Assembly: GCF_008929045.1 (NCBI RefSeq)
Contig: NZ_VFAH01000004.1
Location: forward strand, 1 to 64,000
Origin: Noviherbaspirillum aerium
GTDB taxonomy: Bacteria; Pseudomonadota; Gammaproteobacteria; Burkholderiales; Burkholderiaceae_D
Reading direction: 5' to 3'
Length of the DNA stretch: 64,000 nt
Shown here: piece after piece, positions 36,955 through 45,866 of the stretch
Numbering within the stretch: position 1 is the first letter of the stretch
Layout of the letters: each line of letters opens with the position of its first letter
Position numbers and translations under genes: made by a program
The notes under the pieces: model-generated
Database searches by the model: none
What the model saw: only the letters and a program-made list of their open reading frames with translations
What the model was told of the DNA's origin: nothing

Positions 36955-37181
36955 GCTCTTGTCTCCAGTTCCTCAAACCCGGAACGCGGCGCAGGTGCCG
37001 GACTTGCTGTCCGGTCTATAGGAATTGTGCGTCCGCTGTCCCGGGCATCGTCAAAACGCCCCTAGCGTGCACAGTGTAACGGATCAAACCAGTAATTTCC
37101 ATTAGGCAATAAATAATTTGATCGGGATCACGGCGTTCGCGCCAAAAGGCGCTGGCGGCAACAGACCACCGCGGGCGCCGC

Positions 37182-38375
37182 TTATTCCAGCGCGGCATAC
37201 ACCAGATTACGGAAAAGCTGCCGGTAATGATTGCGCTGTTCCGGAGCCTGCATCAGGAAGATGGCGAGCAGTTGTTCTTCCGGATCGATCCAGAAATAAG
37301 TGCCGGCCAGCCCGCTCCAGGTGAAATCGCCCACGGAACCGGGGATGAAGGCCGAGCCCGGCTCGGTGCGTACCGCGAATCCCAGCCCGAATCCGTAACC
37401 CGGTCCCGGCAGATAGCCCTGGCCGGAGCGGGCATGCGGCATTCCTGCGAGATGATCGCTCGTCATCCATTGCAAGGTCTTTCGTGAAATGATCCGGGCG
37501 TTTTCGCATTCTCCGCCATTGGCCAGCATCTGCGCGAAATGCAGATAGTCCTGCATGGTCGACATCAGGCCGCCGCCTCCGCCCAGCAAATTGGGACGTC
37601 GGCGCGGCTGGTTCATTCTTACCGTCACCCCGGTCACCGGGTCGACGTCGAAGCCCTCGGCAATCCGGTGATGATGTTCTTCTTCCACCCAGAATCCGGT
37701 ATCAAGCATGCCGAGCGGCTTGAATATGCGCTCCGAAAGAAATTCATCCAGTGACTGGCCGGAGACCCGCTCCAGCAATACGCCCAGCACGTCGGTGGAG
37801 TGGCTGTACTCCCAGACGGTGCCGGGCTGATACATCAGGGGCACCTGTCCCATCGCCTTGATGAATTCATCGCTGCTCATGCGCGGGTGCGCAATGCCGG
37901 CCCTCCGGTATTCCGCCTTTACCAGGGAATCCCCGAAGATCCCATAGGTGAAGCCAGAAGTATGACGCAGCAGGTCTTGCACTGTAATCGGCTGCAATGC
38001 CGGCTCCAGCCTCAGGTGCGGCACCCCGTCCGCAATGACCTCCACACCCACCTTGAGATCCTGCAGCTCCGGCAGGAACTTGGAGATCGGATCGCTCAGC
38101 AGCAGGCGCCCCTGTTCGACCAGCATCATCACGCCAACCGATACGACGGGCTTGGTCATCGAATAGATGCGGAATATCGACTCTCTCGACATGGGCACGC
38201 GGGTAGCCGGATCCTGAAGGCCCAATGCGGATTCGTAAACCGTCTTGCCGTTATGCGCAATCAGCATCGACGCACCGGGAATGAGTCCCTTATCGATATC
38301 CGCCTGGATGCACGTCGTCAGATTGTCGAGTCCCTTGTCTGAAAATCTGCCGGGTCCCTTGATGCGCTCATTCAT
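37182..38375 (-). CDS. Serine hydrolase of the beta-lactamase/esterase (class C) family
   Basis: About 397 residues with the penicillin-binding fold. The nucleophile motif SMTK is in FRIYSMTKPVVSVGVMM. The Tyr motif is in WEYSHSTDVLGVLLERVSG, and a Gly-rich GGGGGLMSTMQDYLHFA and an HARSGQGY/GLGFAV region precede the C-terminus. It has no signal peptide and no KTG box, which fits EstB-like esterases rather than true beta-lactamases. I start it at 38375 because AAGGAAG is well placed for this ATG, whereas the in-frame ATG at 38393 has none. Substrate unknown. Confidence 0.88.
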   Translation of the reverse strand: MNERIKGPGRFSDKGLDNLTTCIQADIDKGLIPGASMLIAHNGKTVYESALGLQDPATRVPMSRESIFRIYSMTKPVVSVGVMMLVEQGRLLLSDPISKFLPELQDLKVGVEVIADGVPHLRLEPALQPITVQDLLRHTSGFTYGIFGDSLVKAEYRRAGIAHPRMSSDEFIKAMGQVPLMYQPGTVWEYSHSTDVLGVLLERVSGQSLDEFLSERIFKPLGMLDTGFWVEEEHHHRIAEGFDVDPVTGVTVRMNQPRRRPNLLGGGGGLMSTMQDYLHFAQMLANGGECENARIISRKTLQWMTSDHLAGMPHARSGQGYLPGPGYGFGLGFAVRTEPGSAFIPGSVGDFTWSGLAGTYFWIDPEEQLLAIFLMQAPEQRNHYRQLFRNLVYAALE

Positions 38376-38614
38376 CGTGTCGTCTTCCTTCATTCAGCAT
38401 GGACGGCCTGCGTGGCCGCAAATACCGCCGCAGTAAGAGCAGGCCTGGCCTGCCACGAAAGCGAACGGTCGTATTTATTTTAAGTGAATGTACCGAATGC
38501 TGCCTGTCCTTATCAAGGACGCCAATCGAGAAAACAGGAACCGCATCAATACAGGTTGTTACACATGGATAAGTACCCGCAACCTCAAACTACCCTTCCT
38601 CGATCGGAGAACCC

Positions 38615-38773
38615 GTGACCCTGATTCAGCGCTTTCGACTTTTCCTCCTGCATCGGCAGGCAAATGCCTTGCTGCGGCGCGTACGCAGACGTCATGCCGA
38701 AACCGAAACCGTCTCTATCGCTGAGCGCACCTCGCGTTCCAGCTGGCCACGCACGACGGCCTGCATCCAATGA
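38615..38773 (+). CDS. Possible small basic protein, 52 residues
   Basis: A GTG start preceded by GGAGA at five bases. It encodes VTLIQRFRLFLLHRQANALL, then RRVRRRHAETETVSIAERTS, ending at TGA 38773 just before a perfect terminator hairpin. The start/terminator packaging argues for a real short gene. Composition is Arg-rich with an amphipathic N-terminal helix. No family is recognised. Confidence 0.4.
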   Translation: MTLIQRFRLFLLHRQANALLRRVRRRHAETETVSIAERTSRSSWPRTTACIQ

Positions 38774-38782
38774 CAGGCAACC

Positions 38783-38813
38783 AAAAAAAATGGACCGCAA
38801 GGGTCCATTTTTT
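38783..38813. terminator. Bidirectional rho-independent terminator
   Basis: The stem TGGACC/GGTCCA (38791-38796, 38802-38807) extends into an A8 run on one side and T6 on the other, with loop GCAAG. It serves pbpG from the right and any transcript from 38615 on the left. Confidence 0.9.
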
Positions 38814-38836
38814 GTACGCGTTCCCGTTCAAGGGGA

Positions 38837-39772
38837 TTACATCGAGCGGCGCTTCCGATTGTTCGGCTTTGCGGGCTTGGAATTGCCGGTACCCTTGGTC
38901 TTGACGAGCATGATGCCGCTCTGGCTTTGCCGGGCCTTGCTGCGCACATTGCTGCGCGGCGCGGGAGCCCTGGCCGCCAGGATCGGTTCGCCGGTCAGCA
39001 GGCGCTGAACATTTTCCGCATCAAGCATGCGCGCGGTGCTTTCCTTTGCATTCAGCAGCACCATGATGACCCGCTTGCCGGCTGCCTGAAATCGCATGAC
39101 CAGGCACCGCCCCGCTTCGCGGGTGAAACCTGTCTTGGAAAGCATGATGTCCCAACCATCCTTGCCCACAAGGCGATTGGTGTTGTGGAACTGCGCCAGG
39201 CGTCCGTTCATGTCGACGAGTTCGCCCGTTTCGGTAGTCATCTGCGAGATTTCCGGATATGCGGACGCGGCGGCTGCCATCTTGACGAGGTCGGCCGCAG
39301 TGGAACGATTATGCGGCGACAGGCCGGTGGGTTCCTCGATCACGGTATTGACCATGCCGAGCGCAGCCAGCTTTTCCCGCACCGCTTTCTGGAATCCGGC
39401 ATGGCCGCCCGGATAGGTACGGCCCAGCGCCGCCGCAGCCCGGTTATCGGACGACATCAGCGCCAGCTCAAGCAATGCCTTGCGGCTCAGGACGGAACCA
39501 ACCGGCACGCGGGACGAACTATGCTTGAGCGTATCGACGTCGCTGTCGCTGATGGCGATCGGTTCGTACATGTCGAGCCTGGCGTCGAGCACGACCATGG
39601 CGGTGATCAGTTTCGTGATTGATGCGATCGGCACCACGTCATGCGCATTTTTTTCGAGCAGCACCGTGCCGGAGTCTTCTTCGAATACCAGCGCATGCTG
39701 GGAACTCAACGGTACGGCGAATGCTGACGCCGCCGTGCTCAAGAGCAGCGCCACAAGGGTTTTTTTGAACAT
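38837..39772 (-). CDS. pbpG: D-alanyl-D-alanine endopeptidase (PBP7/8 family)
   Basis: About 311 residues. Signal peptide (MFKKTLVALLLSTAASAFAV), then a penicillin-binding DD-peptidase domain with all three motifs: SITK (IASITKLITAMV), SDN (ALMSSDNRAAAALGRTYPGG) and KTG (DIMLSKTGFTREAGRCLVM). It cleaves peptidoglycan cross-bridges in the periplasm. The C-terminal 45 residues are strongly basic (SKARQSQSGIMLVKTKGTG, then NNRKRRSM). I start at 39772 so that the signal peptide is N-terminal; the frame is open to 39808. Confidence 0.94.
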   Translation of the reverse strand: MFKKTLVALLLSTAASAFAVPLSSQHALVFEEDSGTVLLEKNAHDVVPIASITKLITAMVVLDARLDMYEPIAISDSDVDTLKHSSSRVPVGSVLSRKALLELALMSSDNRAAAALGRTYPGGHAGFQKAVREKLAALGMVNTVIEEPTGLSPHNRSTAADLVKMAAAASAYPEISQMTTETGELVDMNGRLAQFHNTNRLVGKDGWDIMLSKTGFTREAGRCLVMRFQAAGKRVIMVLLNAKESTARMLDAENVQRLLTGEPILAARAPAPRSNVRSKARQSQSGIMLVKTKGTGNSKPAKPNNRKRRSM

Positions 39773-39983
39773 GGGAAGCCAAAAGTGAAAGTTGTCCAGC
39801 GGCATCAATCATAACGTGATAGTGGGCCACAAAGCTTTCCTTTCGACATTGATTTAAATAAATATTTCCAGATGTTGCGAACGCGTCTTGAAGGGATTTC
39901 AAGTCCTCTTGAGCAGCAGGCTGGCCTTGCCGTTACAATTTCCCCGGCCTATTCCTCATATTTCCATCTCCCCTTATCCAGCC

Positions 39984-40973
39984 ATGACCACCATTTCAGA
40001 TAAAAAACCTCGCGTCCTCATCCTTGGTGCCGGCGCCATCGGTAGCTTTTACGGTTCCTTGCTGGATGCTGCCGGCGCCGAAGTATCCGTGGTCTGCCGT
40101 TCCGAATACGAAGCCGTCCGCAGCAACGGTTTCTCGATCGCCAGCCGCAAGCTGGGCGACCGGATCTTTCATCCCGCGCAGATTCTCAGGAGCGCTTCCG
40201 ATTACCAGGGCGGGCCGCCCGACTATCTGGTCGTCAGCGTCAAGGTGGTCGAGGGTACGGATCGGGCCGCCCTGATCCGCCCGGCGCTCGGACCGGAAAC
40301 GGTTATCGTCCTGATCGAAAACGGGGTGGAAATCGAAGCCGAAATTGCGGAAGCCTTTCCGCAGCAGGAATTGATCAGCGCGCTGGCTTTCGTGCAGGTG
40401 GCGCGCACGGCGCCCGGCAAGGTGGCGCATTACGCGTATGGCGACCTGACCTTCGGCAATTACCCGTCCGGCGTTACCGAGCGCGCGCGGCGATTCGCGG
40501 ATTTGCTGCAAGCAGGCGGCATCCGCTGCACCCTTACGGATGACGTGTCCACCGCCCGCTGGCACAAGTGCATGTGGAATGGCGTATTCAATCCCATCTC
40601 GGTCCTGGGCGATGCACTCGATACCGGGCACATCCTGGGCGAGGCCGAGGGCGAAGCGCTCGTTCGGCGCGCGATGCAGGAAGTCGCGGCCGTCGCGGCG
40701 GCAACAGGCCATCCCTTGCCCGACGAACTGGCCGGCCAGCTTATCGAAGGCACGCGCAAGGCTCCGCCGTACAAGACCAGCATGGCGCTTGACTATGAAA
40801 ACCGGCGTCCGATGGAAACCGAAGTCATTCTGGGCAACGCGGTGCGTGCCGGCCGCCGGGAAGGCGTCGCGATCCCGGTGCTGGAAAGCCTCTATGCATT
40901 GATGAAGATGGTCGAGCGCAAGCTGTCCTCGGAGGCGAAGGCCTCCGCTCCCGAGGGCTCACGGGCTGATTGA
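39984..40973 (+). CDS. panE: 2-dehydropantoate 2-reductase family protein
   Basis: About 329 residues. N-terminal NADPH-binding Rossmann motif (RVLILGAGAIGSFYGSLLDA), a lysine in DYLVVSVKVVEGTD consistent with the catalytic lysine region, and the C-terminal helical domain with RWHKCMWNGVFNPISVLGDA and KTSMALDYENRRPMETE. It would reduce ketopantoate to pantoate for CoA synthesis; paralogues with other 2-oxo acid substrates exist, so the symbol is by family. The start ATG at 39984 gives MTTISDKKPRV. A family A repeat begins 10 bases after the stop. Confidence 0.9.
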   Translation: MTTISDKKPRVLILGAGAIGSFYGSLLDAAGAEVSVVCRSEYEAVRSNGFSIASRKLGDRIFHPAQILRSASDYQGGPPDYLVVSVKVVEGTDRAALIRPALGPETVIVLIENGVEIEAEIAEAFPQQELISALAFVQVARTAPGKVAHYAYGDLTFGNYPSGVTERARRFADLLQAGGIRCTLTDDVSTARWHKCMWNGVFNPISVLGDALDTGHILGEAEGEALVRRAMQEVAAVAAATGHPLPDELAGQLIEGTRKAPPYKTSMALDYENRRPMETEVILGNAVRAGRREGVAIPVLESLYALMKMVERKLSSEAKASAPEGSRAD

Positions 40974-40983
40974 AGCAGGCGCT

Positions 40984-41146
40984 TTAGAGCGGATTGCGGA
41001 TGAGTGTACGGAAGCATCGGTCTGCCTTGGGATGCGGGGCAAGCCGGGAGAAGCGCCATATGGCGGGCTACACCAGCGACGACCAACGACGCCATGCGCC
41101 CAAGACAAGCCGAGGCGACCGACCATCCATCCGCAATCCGCTCTAA
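40984..41146. repeat. Family A terminal-inverted-repeat element, full copy A1
   Basis: 163 bases with perfect 19-bp terminal inverted repeats TTAGAGCGGATTGCGGATG. The interior (GTGTACGGAAGCATCGGTCT, GGGATGCGGGGCAAGCCGGG) matches copies A2 (18906) and, in reverse orientation, A3 (54945). No coding capacity. Perfect ends suggest it is the most recently active copy here. Confidence 0.9.
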
Positions 41147-41221
41147 GCATGCTGGCCGCGCTCCTCGAGTCGGGGCGCATGCTTCCCCTCTCATAGGCTA
41201 TCCGGCTAAGCGGCTAACCGG

Positions 41222-41647
41222 CTAACCGGCTTGCATCTTTGGCAAGGCATGCAGGATCTGCTTCGCCTGGTGTTCCGACCAGAGCTGCTTGCAGACATAC
41301 AGGGCCTGATCTTCGGAGAGAGGATGCGCCGACTCGACGCTGATCGGAGCGGGGATCAGTCCACAGTGTTCGTGCGTCACGGATGCAAGTTCGGGAATAA
41401 GGCCGATGATCGTTGTGATTCCGTTCAGGAAGCCTGGAACGCCAAACGGGATATTGGTCTTGATGATCAGGCTCGCCACCATTTTCTCGGGGCGCAGCAG
41501 TTCATCGACGACACAGATTGCATAAAGATCCTGCAGCGCGTGATAAGAGTCGTGATCGTAGCTATGGGAGCGATGGCTCGATACGCCATAACTGTCGAAC
41601 AGACAGCTGAAAAGCAGCAGCGTCGTGGGATTGGAGAAACCGATCAT
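41222..41647 (-). CDS. Orphan protein under an hrp box, putative type III secretion-associated
   Basis: The frame is open to an ATG at 41731 that has GGAGG upstream. However, an exact hrp box lies inside it at 41682-41710, so a transcript from that promoter can only use the ATG at 41647, giving 141 residues (MIGFSNPTTLLLFSCLFDSY and onward). The sequence contains a hydrophobic middle (IPFGVPGFLNGITTIIGLIP) and a charged C-terminus (SEDQALYVCKQLWSEHQAKQ). No family recognised. Possibly two start sites operate (169 or 141 residues). Rich in His, Ser and Tyr near residue 25, unlike its neighbours. Confidence 0.65.
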   Translation of the reverse strand: MIGFSNPTTLLLFSCLFDSYGVSSHRSHSYDHDSYHALQDLYAICVVDELLRPEKMVASLIIKTNIPFGVPGFLNGITTIIGLIPELASVTHEHCGLIPAPISVESAHPLSEDQALYVCKQLWSEHQAKQILHALPKMQAG

Positions 41648-41681
41648 GTCAGATTCATGGGGGACGGTAACGGAACCTGCA

Positions 41682-41710
41682 TCTGTGGTTAGCCAACAGA
41701 AAACGGTTCC
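41682..41710 (-). promoter_or_regulatory. hrp box (HrpL-type promoter), leftward
   Basis: On the minus strand: GGAACC (41710-41705), 16 bases, CCACAGA (41688-41682). It is an exact match to GGAACC-N15/16-CCACNNA and points at the orphan gene ending at 41222. Confidence 0.8.
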
Positions 41711-41850
41711 ATCGCACCCCGGCAATTTCATCCGGCACCCTCCAGCCGTCGCACCTGGTTCGACCCGCTTCGGTCCGTGCCGACGCCTCTTTCGCCTTCT
41801 GTTTTACGTTCCCCTAACCCGACCCTGCATCGATGGCCGGCGCACGGCAT

Positions 41851-42711
41851 TTATTTAAATTCACCCTCTCGCAGCCATTTGGTGGCCACATATTTGATAC
41901 CGCGCTCCACAGGCTCTCCGGCATGCAGGGTGTTGTGGTCGACTTCGCCGGCCGCGCTGGTATTGGCAAAATAGACAGCGCTGCCTTTTTTCGGCTGAAC
42001 ATGCAGGCCGATCTTCGGGAATGAAGTGCCACCGCCCTCCTCCACATCGCTCAAATACATCACGATGGTCGCTACACGCTGGCCGCCGCGTTCAAGATGC
42101 TTGCGCGGACCGGCGACATTCGGGTCGAACCAATCGAAATGCGGACGATATTCGTTGCCTTTTTCGTAACTGAGTACTTGCAGGCCTTCGCCGTTTTCCA
42201 CCGGCCAGTGAATCAGCGCAGCCAGGCGGTTCTCGATCCGCGTCACCAGTTCGGTCTCGCCGCGCTGCAACATTGCTCCCCGGCTTGTGCGGTGAGCATG
42301 AATCTGGGTCGAACCATCGGTGTCCCCTACCACAGGCGACCGCTCAAGACGCTGCTGCGTATAGGCGATCAGCGCATCGCACTCTTCCTCGCTGAGCAGA
42401 TTGCCGAACAGGATAACTTCCGGTGATTGCAGCCGGAACAGTACATTGACCGGGCGATCAGCCGCCTGAATGACATTGGCATTCGCTTCGATGCGCGGAT
42501 GAGGACGTATCCTTACCGCCGCCGGGGCGTGCCCCGAAGCTTCAGCGATGGCGAGGCGTGCGAGATCGGCCTTAAAATGTCCGTCGCGAACCATGATGTC
42601 CGCCATGCCCTCGGGTTCGCATCCGCGTGCGACATTTTCCTTGACCCACGCCTGCCACTCGGCAGGCAGGCTTGCAAGCATGGAAAGCGTGGAGTGTGGC
42701 GTGTTCATCAT
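41851..42711 (-). CDS. Prolyl 4-hydroxylase-like 2-oxoglutarate/Fe(II) oxygenase
   Basis: About 286 residues. The C-terminal two thirds are a P4H catalytic domain: VILFGNLLSEEECDALIAYT, iron ligands in EYRPHFDWFDP (HxD) and DHNTLHAGEPV (distal His), 2-oxoglutarate-binding Lys in GIKYVATKWLREG. The N-terminal 90 residues are helical (PAEWQAWVKENVARGCEPEG). It would hydroxylate a proline or another residue on a protein; bacterial substrates are mostly unknown. The start is one of two adjacent ATGs (42711/42708). Confidence 0.92.
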   Translation of the reverse strand: MMNTPHSTLSMLASLPAEWQAWVKENVARGCEPEGMADIMVRDGHFKADLARLAIAEASGHAPAAVRIRPHPRIEANANVIQAADRPVNVLFRLQSPEVILFGNLLSEEECDALIAYTQQRLERSPVVGDTDGSTQIHAHRTSRGAMLQRGETELVTRIENRLAALIHWPVENGEGLQVLSYEKGNEYRPHFDWFDPNVAGPRKHLERGGQRVATIVMYLSDVEEGGGTSFPKIGLHVQPKKGSAVYFANTSAAGEVDHNTLHAGEPVERGIKYVATKWLREGEFK

Positions 42712-43007
42712 GATGGTGATTCCCGTACTGGTCTCGATAGTTTGGTCAGAAGGATGACTGCCGCCGGTGTTTCCGTACGGCACCCATTTCTTTGGCGCAA
42801 GCAATCAGGAAAGGTTCCTCTACGGTAGCATTATCCGGCAGCGATATTGCGTTGCATATCGGAATCCGGATGAAAAACGCATCAGCAAACACACTACCAG
42901 GCGTCGGAAGATTCCTATAACCAAGTCTTTCGGAATCGACTCTTGTCTTCAGGCGTGTCTCGGCGATATCGATTGGCGGGGATGTTTGACAACAGCGGTT
43001 CCAAAGG

Positions 43008-44000
43008 TCATGCGGATGATGCCGGCTCTTTCTGCCATGGCTTCCGGGTCCGCCAGGATGCGGCCCAGTCTTCCGGCAGCACCAGGGAAAACGCACCGAT
43101 GTCGGCGACCCGGTTGCCCAGTCCTGCGTTCACGACTGCGACGCCTTCGGTCAGGGCCGGCATGCGGGAATGAATCTCATGTTCGACATAAGGATGCAAC
43201 CAGTCGCCATGATGCTGCCAGACACTGCCGCCGATCACGAAGGTCTTCATATCCAGGGTAACGGCGAGATTGTAGAGCGCCCTGCCGAGAAATCCGGCAG
43301 CCTCGAGCACCGCGGCCCGCGCCTGCGGATTTCCGGCGCGTGCCGATCCGAACAGTTCGGATGCCGGCAGCTGCAGGCGGTTGGCGATATTGCGTCCGGA
43401 TATCAATCCTTCCAGGTCGCCGCGGTTGCCGCATCCGCAGACGGCATCTTCGCGGTCGGCCATCAGCATGTGGCCCGCATGGCCGGCGTTGCCCTGCTTG
43501 CCGCGCAACAGCCTGCCGTCGATGCACAGGCCGAATCCCACGCCGGTGCTCCAGGTGACATAAGCGCAGTTCGCCTCCCCCTGAACGGCGCCGAACATGC
43601 GCTCGCCGGCGAGCGCGGCGACGCAATCGTTCTCGATGGAGACCGTGGCGAAACGCTCAAGCAGGACCTTTTCGATCGGTATCAGCGTCCAGTCATTGGG
43701 AAGGTCCGACGCGCCGCTCCTGCCGCCGCAGATATTGGGGGCGGACAGGCACAGCAGGCCTTCGCCGTGCACGAATGGGCCGCAGGAAGCAACGCCGACC
43801 GTCCGGATCCGCGCTGCGGGAATGCCGGCTTCGGCACATGCCTGCTCGATCATGGCGATGCCTTTATCCGGCAGCGCGCGCGGCGTCCCGCTCTTCGGGG
43901 TGGGCGCCGAGACGCTGGCAAGAATGCCCTCCCGGTTTGCCACGGTGGCGGTCATTTTCGTGCCGCCGACATCAAGCGCGGCCAGATGATCGAAGTGCAT
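43008..44000 (-). CDS. ROK-family sugar kinase (glucokinase-like)
   Basis: 330 residues. ATP-binding motif LAALDVGGTKMTATVANREG, catalytic region IENDCVAALAGERMFGA, and the ROK signature around GHAGHMLMADREDAVCGCGN. The usual third cysteine of the CxCGxxGCxE zinc motif is Asp here (CGCGNRGDLEG), so the zinc site is altered. The ATG follows AAAAGGA and lies 12 bases after the GH15 stop. In this operon it probably phosphorylates glucose released from trehalose. Fructokinase or amino-sugar kinase activity is possible. Confidence 0.9.
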   Translation of the reverse strand: MHFDHLAALDVGGTKMTATVANREGILASVSAPTPKSGTPRALPDKGIAMIEQACAEAGIPAARIRTVGVASCGPFVHGEGLLCLSAPNICGGRSGASDLPNDWTLIPIEKVLLERFATVSIENDCVAALAGERMFGAVQGEANCAYVTWSTGVGFGLCIDGRLLRGKQGNAGHAGHMLMADREDAVCGCGNRGDLEGLISGRNIANRLQLPASELFGSARAGNPQARAAVLEAAGFLGRALYNLAVTLDMKTFVIGGSVWQHHGDWLHPYVEHEIHSRMPALTEGVAVVNAGLGNRVADIGAFSLVLPEDWAASWRTRKPWQKEPASSA

Positions 44001-44012
44001 GGAATATCCTTT

Positions 44013-45866
44013 TCAGTAAGCCTTGTCCCACGAGACGCTGAGCCTTGAGGCGCACTGGATCAGGCCGACCATGCTGTAGGTCTGCGGGAAATTGCCCCAC
44101 AACTCGCCGCTGTCAGGGGCGACGTCCTCCGCCAGAAGACCGAGATGATTGCACTTGCTCAGCACGTTTTCAAACAATCCGCGCGCCCTGTCCTTCTGCC
44201 CCATCCTGGCCAGAGCCAATATCCACCAGAAGGTACAGACCAGGAAGGCGACTTCCGGCCTGCCGAAATCGTCTTCCTCGTCATAGCGCAACAGGAACTC
44301 GCCGCGGCGCAGGTGTTTTTCGATGGCTTGCACCGTGCCCACGAAGCGGGGGTCGTCCGGCTGCAGAAACTGGAATTCCGCCATCAGCAGCAGACTGGCA
44401 TCCAGATGCTGCCCGCCGAAGGTGGACATGAAGCTGCCGCGCTCTTCGTTCCAGGCTCGTGCGCATATCTCGGCGTGGATGGTTTCCGCGTGCGCGGACC
44501 AGTATGCCTCCCGCTCGCCCAATCCGAGATGCCCGGCGATCACCGCGAGCCGGTGGCAGGCGGCCCAGCACATGATGCTGGAAAACGTGTGCACCCGCAT
44601 CGATCCGCGCAATTCCCACAAGCCGGCATCCGCCTTGTTATAGCAGCGTACCGCCTGCTCGCCAAGGCGCTCGAGATCGCCGAACATGGGCAGGCCGGCG
44701 GGCCGCTCCAGGCGCGTGTCGAAGAAAGCCTGCGTACTGGCCAGCACCGCTTCGCCGAAGACATCGTTCTGCCTCTGGCGATAGGCGAGATTGCCGACTC
44801 TTACCGGCCCCATGCCGCGGTATCCGGCCAGTCCCGGCGCGATGTATTCGTCCAGCACCTGCTCGCGGCGGATACCGTAGACCGGCTGAAGCGGCGCTTC
44901 GCGCGTGTCGGCGATGATATTGAGGATGTAATCCAGGTAATGCTCCATCGTGCCGGTCGCACCGAGGCTGTTGAGCGCATTGACCACGAAATAGGCATCG
45001 CGCAGCCAGCAGAAGCGGTAATCCCAGTTCCGTCCGCTGTGCGGCGCTTCGGGGATGGAAGTCGTGACCGCGGCAATGATGGCGCCGGTATCGTCAAAGG
45101 CATTGAGCTTGAGCGTGATGGCCGCGCGGATCACGAGCTGCTGCCATTCGAAGGGAATGGCGAGATTTCGCACCCAGCGCTGCCAGTAGACCAGCGTTTT
45201 TTCGTAGAAGGAACGGCCGATGTCATGGGGCGCGCCATCGACGGTCTCGTCCGGCCCCATCAGCAGGGTAATGCTTTCATGCAGGAAGAAATGCCGGCCG
45301 TCGAGCACGGAAGACAGTGACGCATCGGTGGTCAGGCGCATGGCCTGGTCGACGCCGACGAAGGAAATATGATGGGCGCCGCAGCGCGTAACGGCAGGCG
45401 CGCTGCCATAATCGATCGCCGGATTCACCTTAAGGGCGATGCGCGGCCGGCCGGACTTGCGGCGCACGATCCTGACCAGCATGGTGGGCGCGAACATCCG
45501 CCCGTGCAGATAGAAGCGGGGGGCGAAATCGATGACTTCGATGGCATTGCCTTCCGCATCCTGCATGCTTGTCAGCAGGATGGCCGAGTTGCGCTCATAG
45601 TGCTGCTCCGTGCGGATGACGCCGTCGAGGGCGATGCCGATTTCACCATGGGCGGCTTCCCGCTCTTCGGGTTTGAGCAAGGTGCAGCAAATCGGATCGC
45701 TATCGAAGTTCGGATAACACCACCAGACAATCGATGCCTGCCGATCGATCAGCGCGCTGGTGCGCGAATTGCCGATCAGCCCCAGATTCAGCGTCCTCGC
45801 CCGGGATGGCGGCGCGCCATCGTCGCGCCGCTTATCCTTGTCGAGGTTCGCCATTCCTGTCGCCAT
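44013..45866 (-). CDS. Glycoside hydrolase family 15 protein (trehalase/glucoamylase-like)
   Basis: 617 residues, cytosolic. N-terminal beta-sandwich domain (NLGLIGNSRTSALIDRQASI, WWCYPNFDSDPI) and an (alpha/alpha)6 barrel with the GH15 signature SGRNWDYRFCWLRDAYFV. The probable catalytic acid is in DAGLWELRGSMRVHT, and the C-terminal block is SGELWGNFPQTYSMVGLIQC. Bacterial GH15 proteins beside otsA/otsB are often trehalases. The start overlaps the otsB end by about 35 bases; a second ATG is at 45854. Confidence 0.92.
   Translation of the reverse strand: MATGMANLDKDKRRDDGAPPSRARTLNLGLIGNSRTSALIDRQASIVWWCYPNFDSDPICCTLLKPEEREAAHGEIGIALDGVIRTEQHYERNSAILLTSMQDAEGNAIEVIDFAPRFYLHGRMFAPTMLVRIVRRKSGRPRIALKVNPAIDYGSAPAVTRCGAHHISFVGVDQAMRLTTDASLSSVLDGRHFFLHESITLLMGPDETVDGAPHDIGRSFYEKTLVYWQRWVRNLAIPFEWQQLVIRAAITLKLNAFDDTGAIIAAVTTSIPEAPHSGRNWDYRFCWLRDAYFVVNALNSLGATGTMEHYLDYILNIIADTREAPLQPVYGIRREQVLDEYIAPGLAGYRGMGPVRVGNLAYRQRQNDVFGEAVLASTQAFFDTRLERPAGLPMFGDLERLGEQAVRCYNKADAGLWELRGSMRVHTFSSIMCWAACHRLAVIAGHLGLGEREAYWSAHAETIHAEICARAWNEERGSFMSTFGGQHLDASLLLMAEFQFLQPDDPRFVGTVQAIEKHLRRGEFLLRYDEEDDFGRPEVAFLVCTFWWILALARMGQKDRARGLFENVLSKCNHLGLLAEDVAPDSGELWGNFPQTYSMVGLIQCASRLSVSWDKAY

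Larger units (their letters stand above)
38376..38836. other. Intergenic region with one possible small gene and a terminator
   Basis: 461 bases between two leftward genes. It holds the promoter side of the serine hydrolase gene, a candidate 52-residue rightward gene (38615-38773) and a strong bidirectional hairpin terminator (38783-38813). Nothing else is recognisable. Confidence 0.6.

Noticed and set aside
41231-41692. Plus-strand frame opposite the orphan gene at 41222
   Set aside because: The minus frame has the hrp box, better composition and a ribosome site.
41672-41699. Plus-strand GGAACC-N15-CCAACAG, a second hrp box candidate overlapping the minus-strand one
   Set aside because: Two mismatches in the -10 part, and it points into the antisense of the orphan gene with no gene downstream on that strand.
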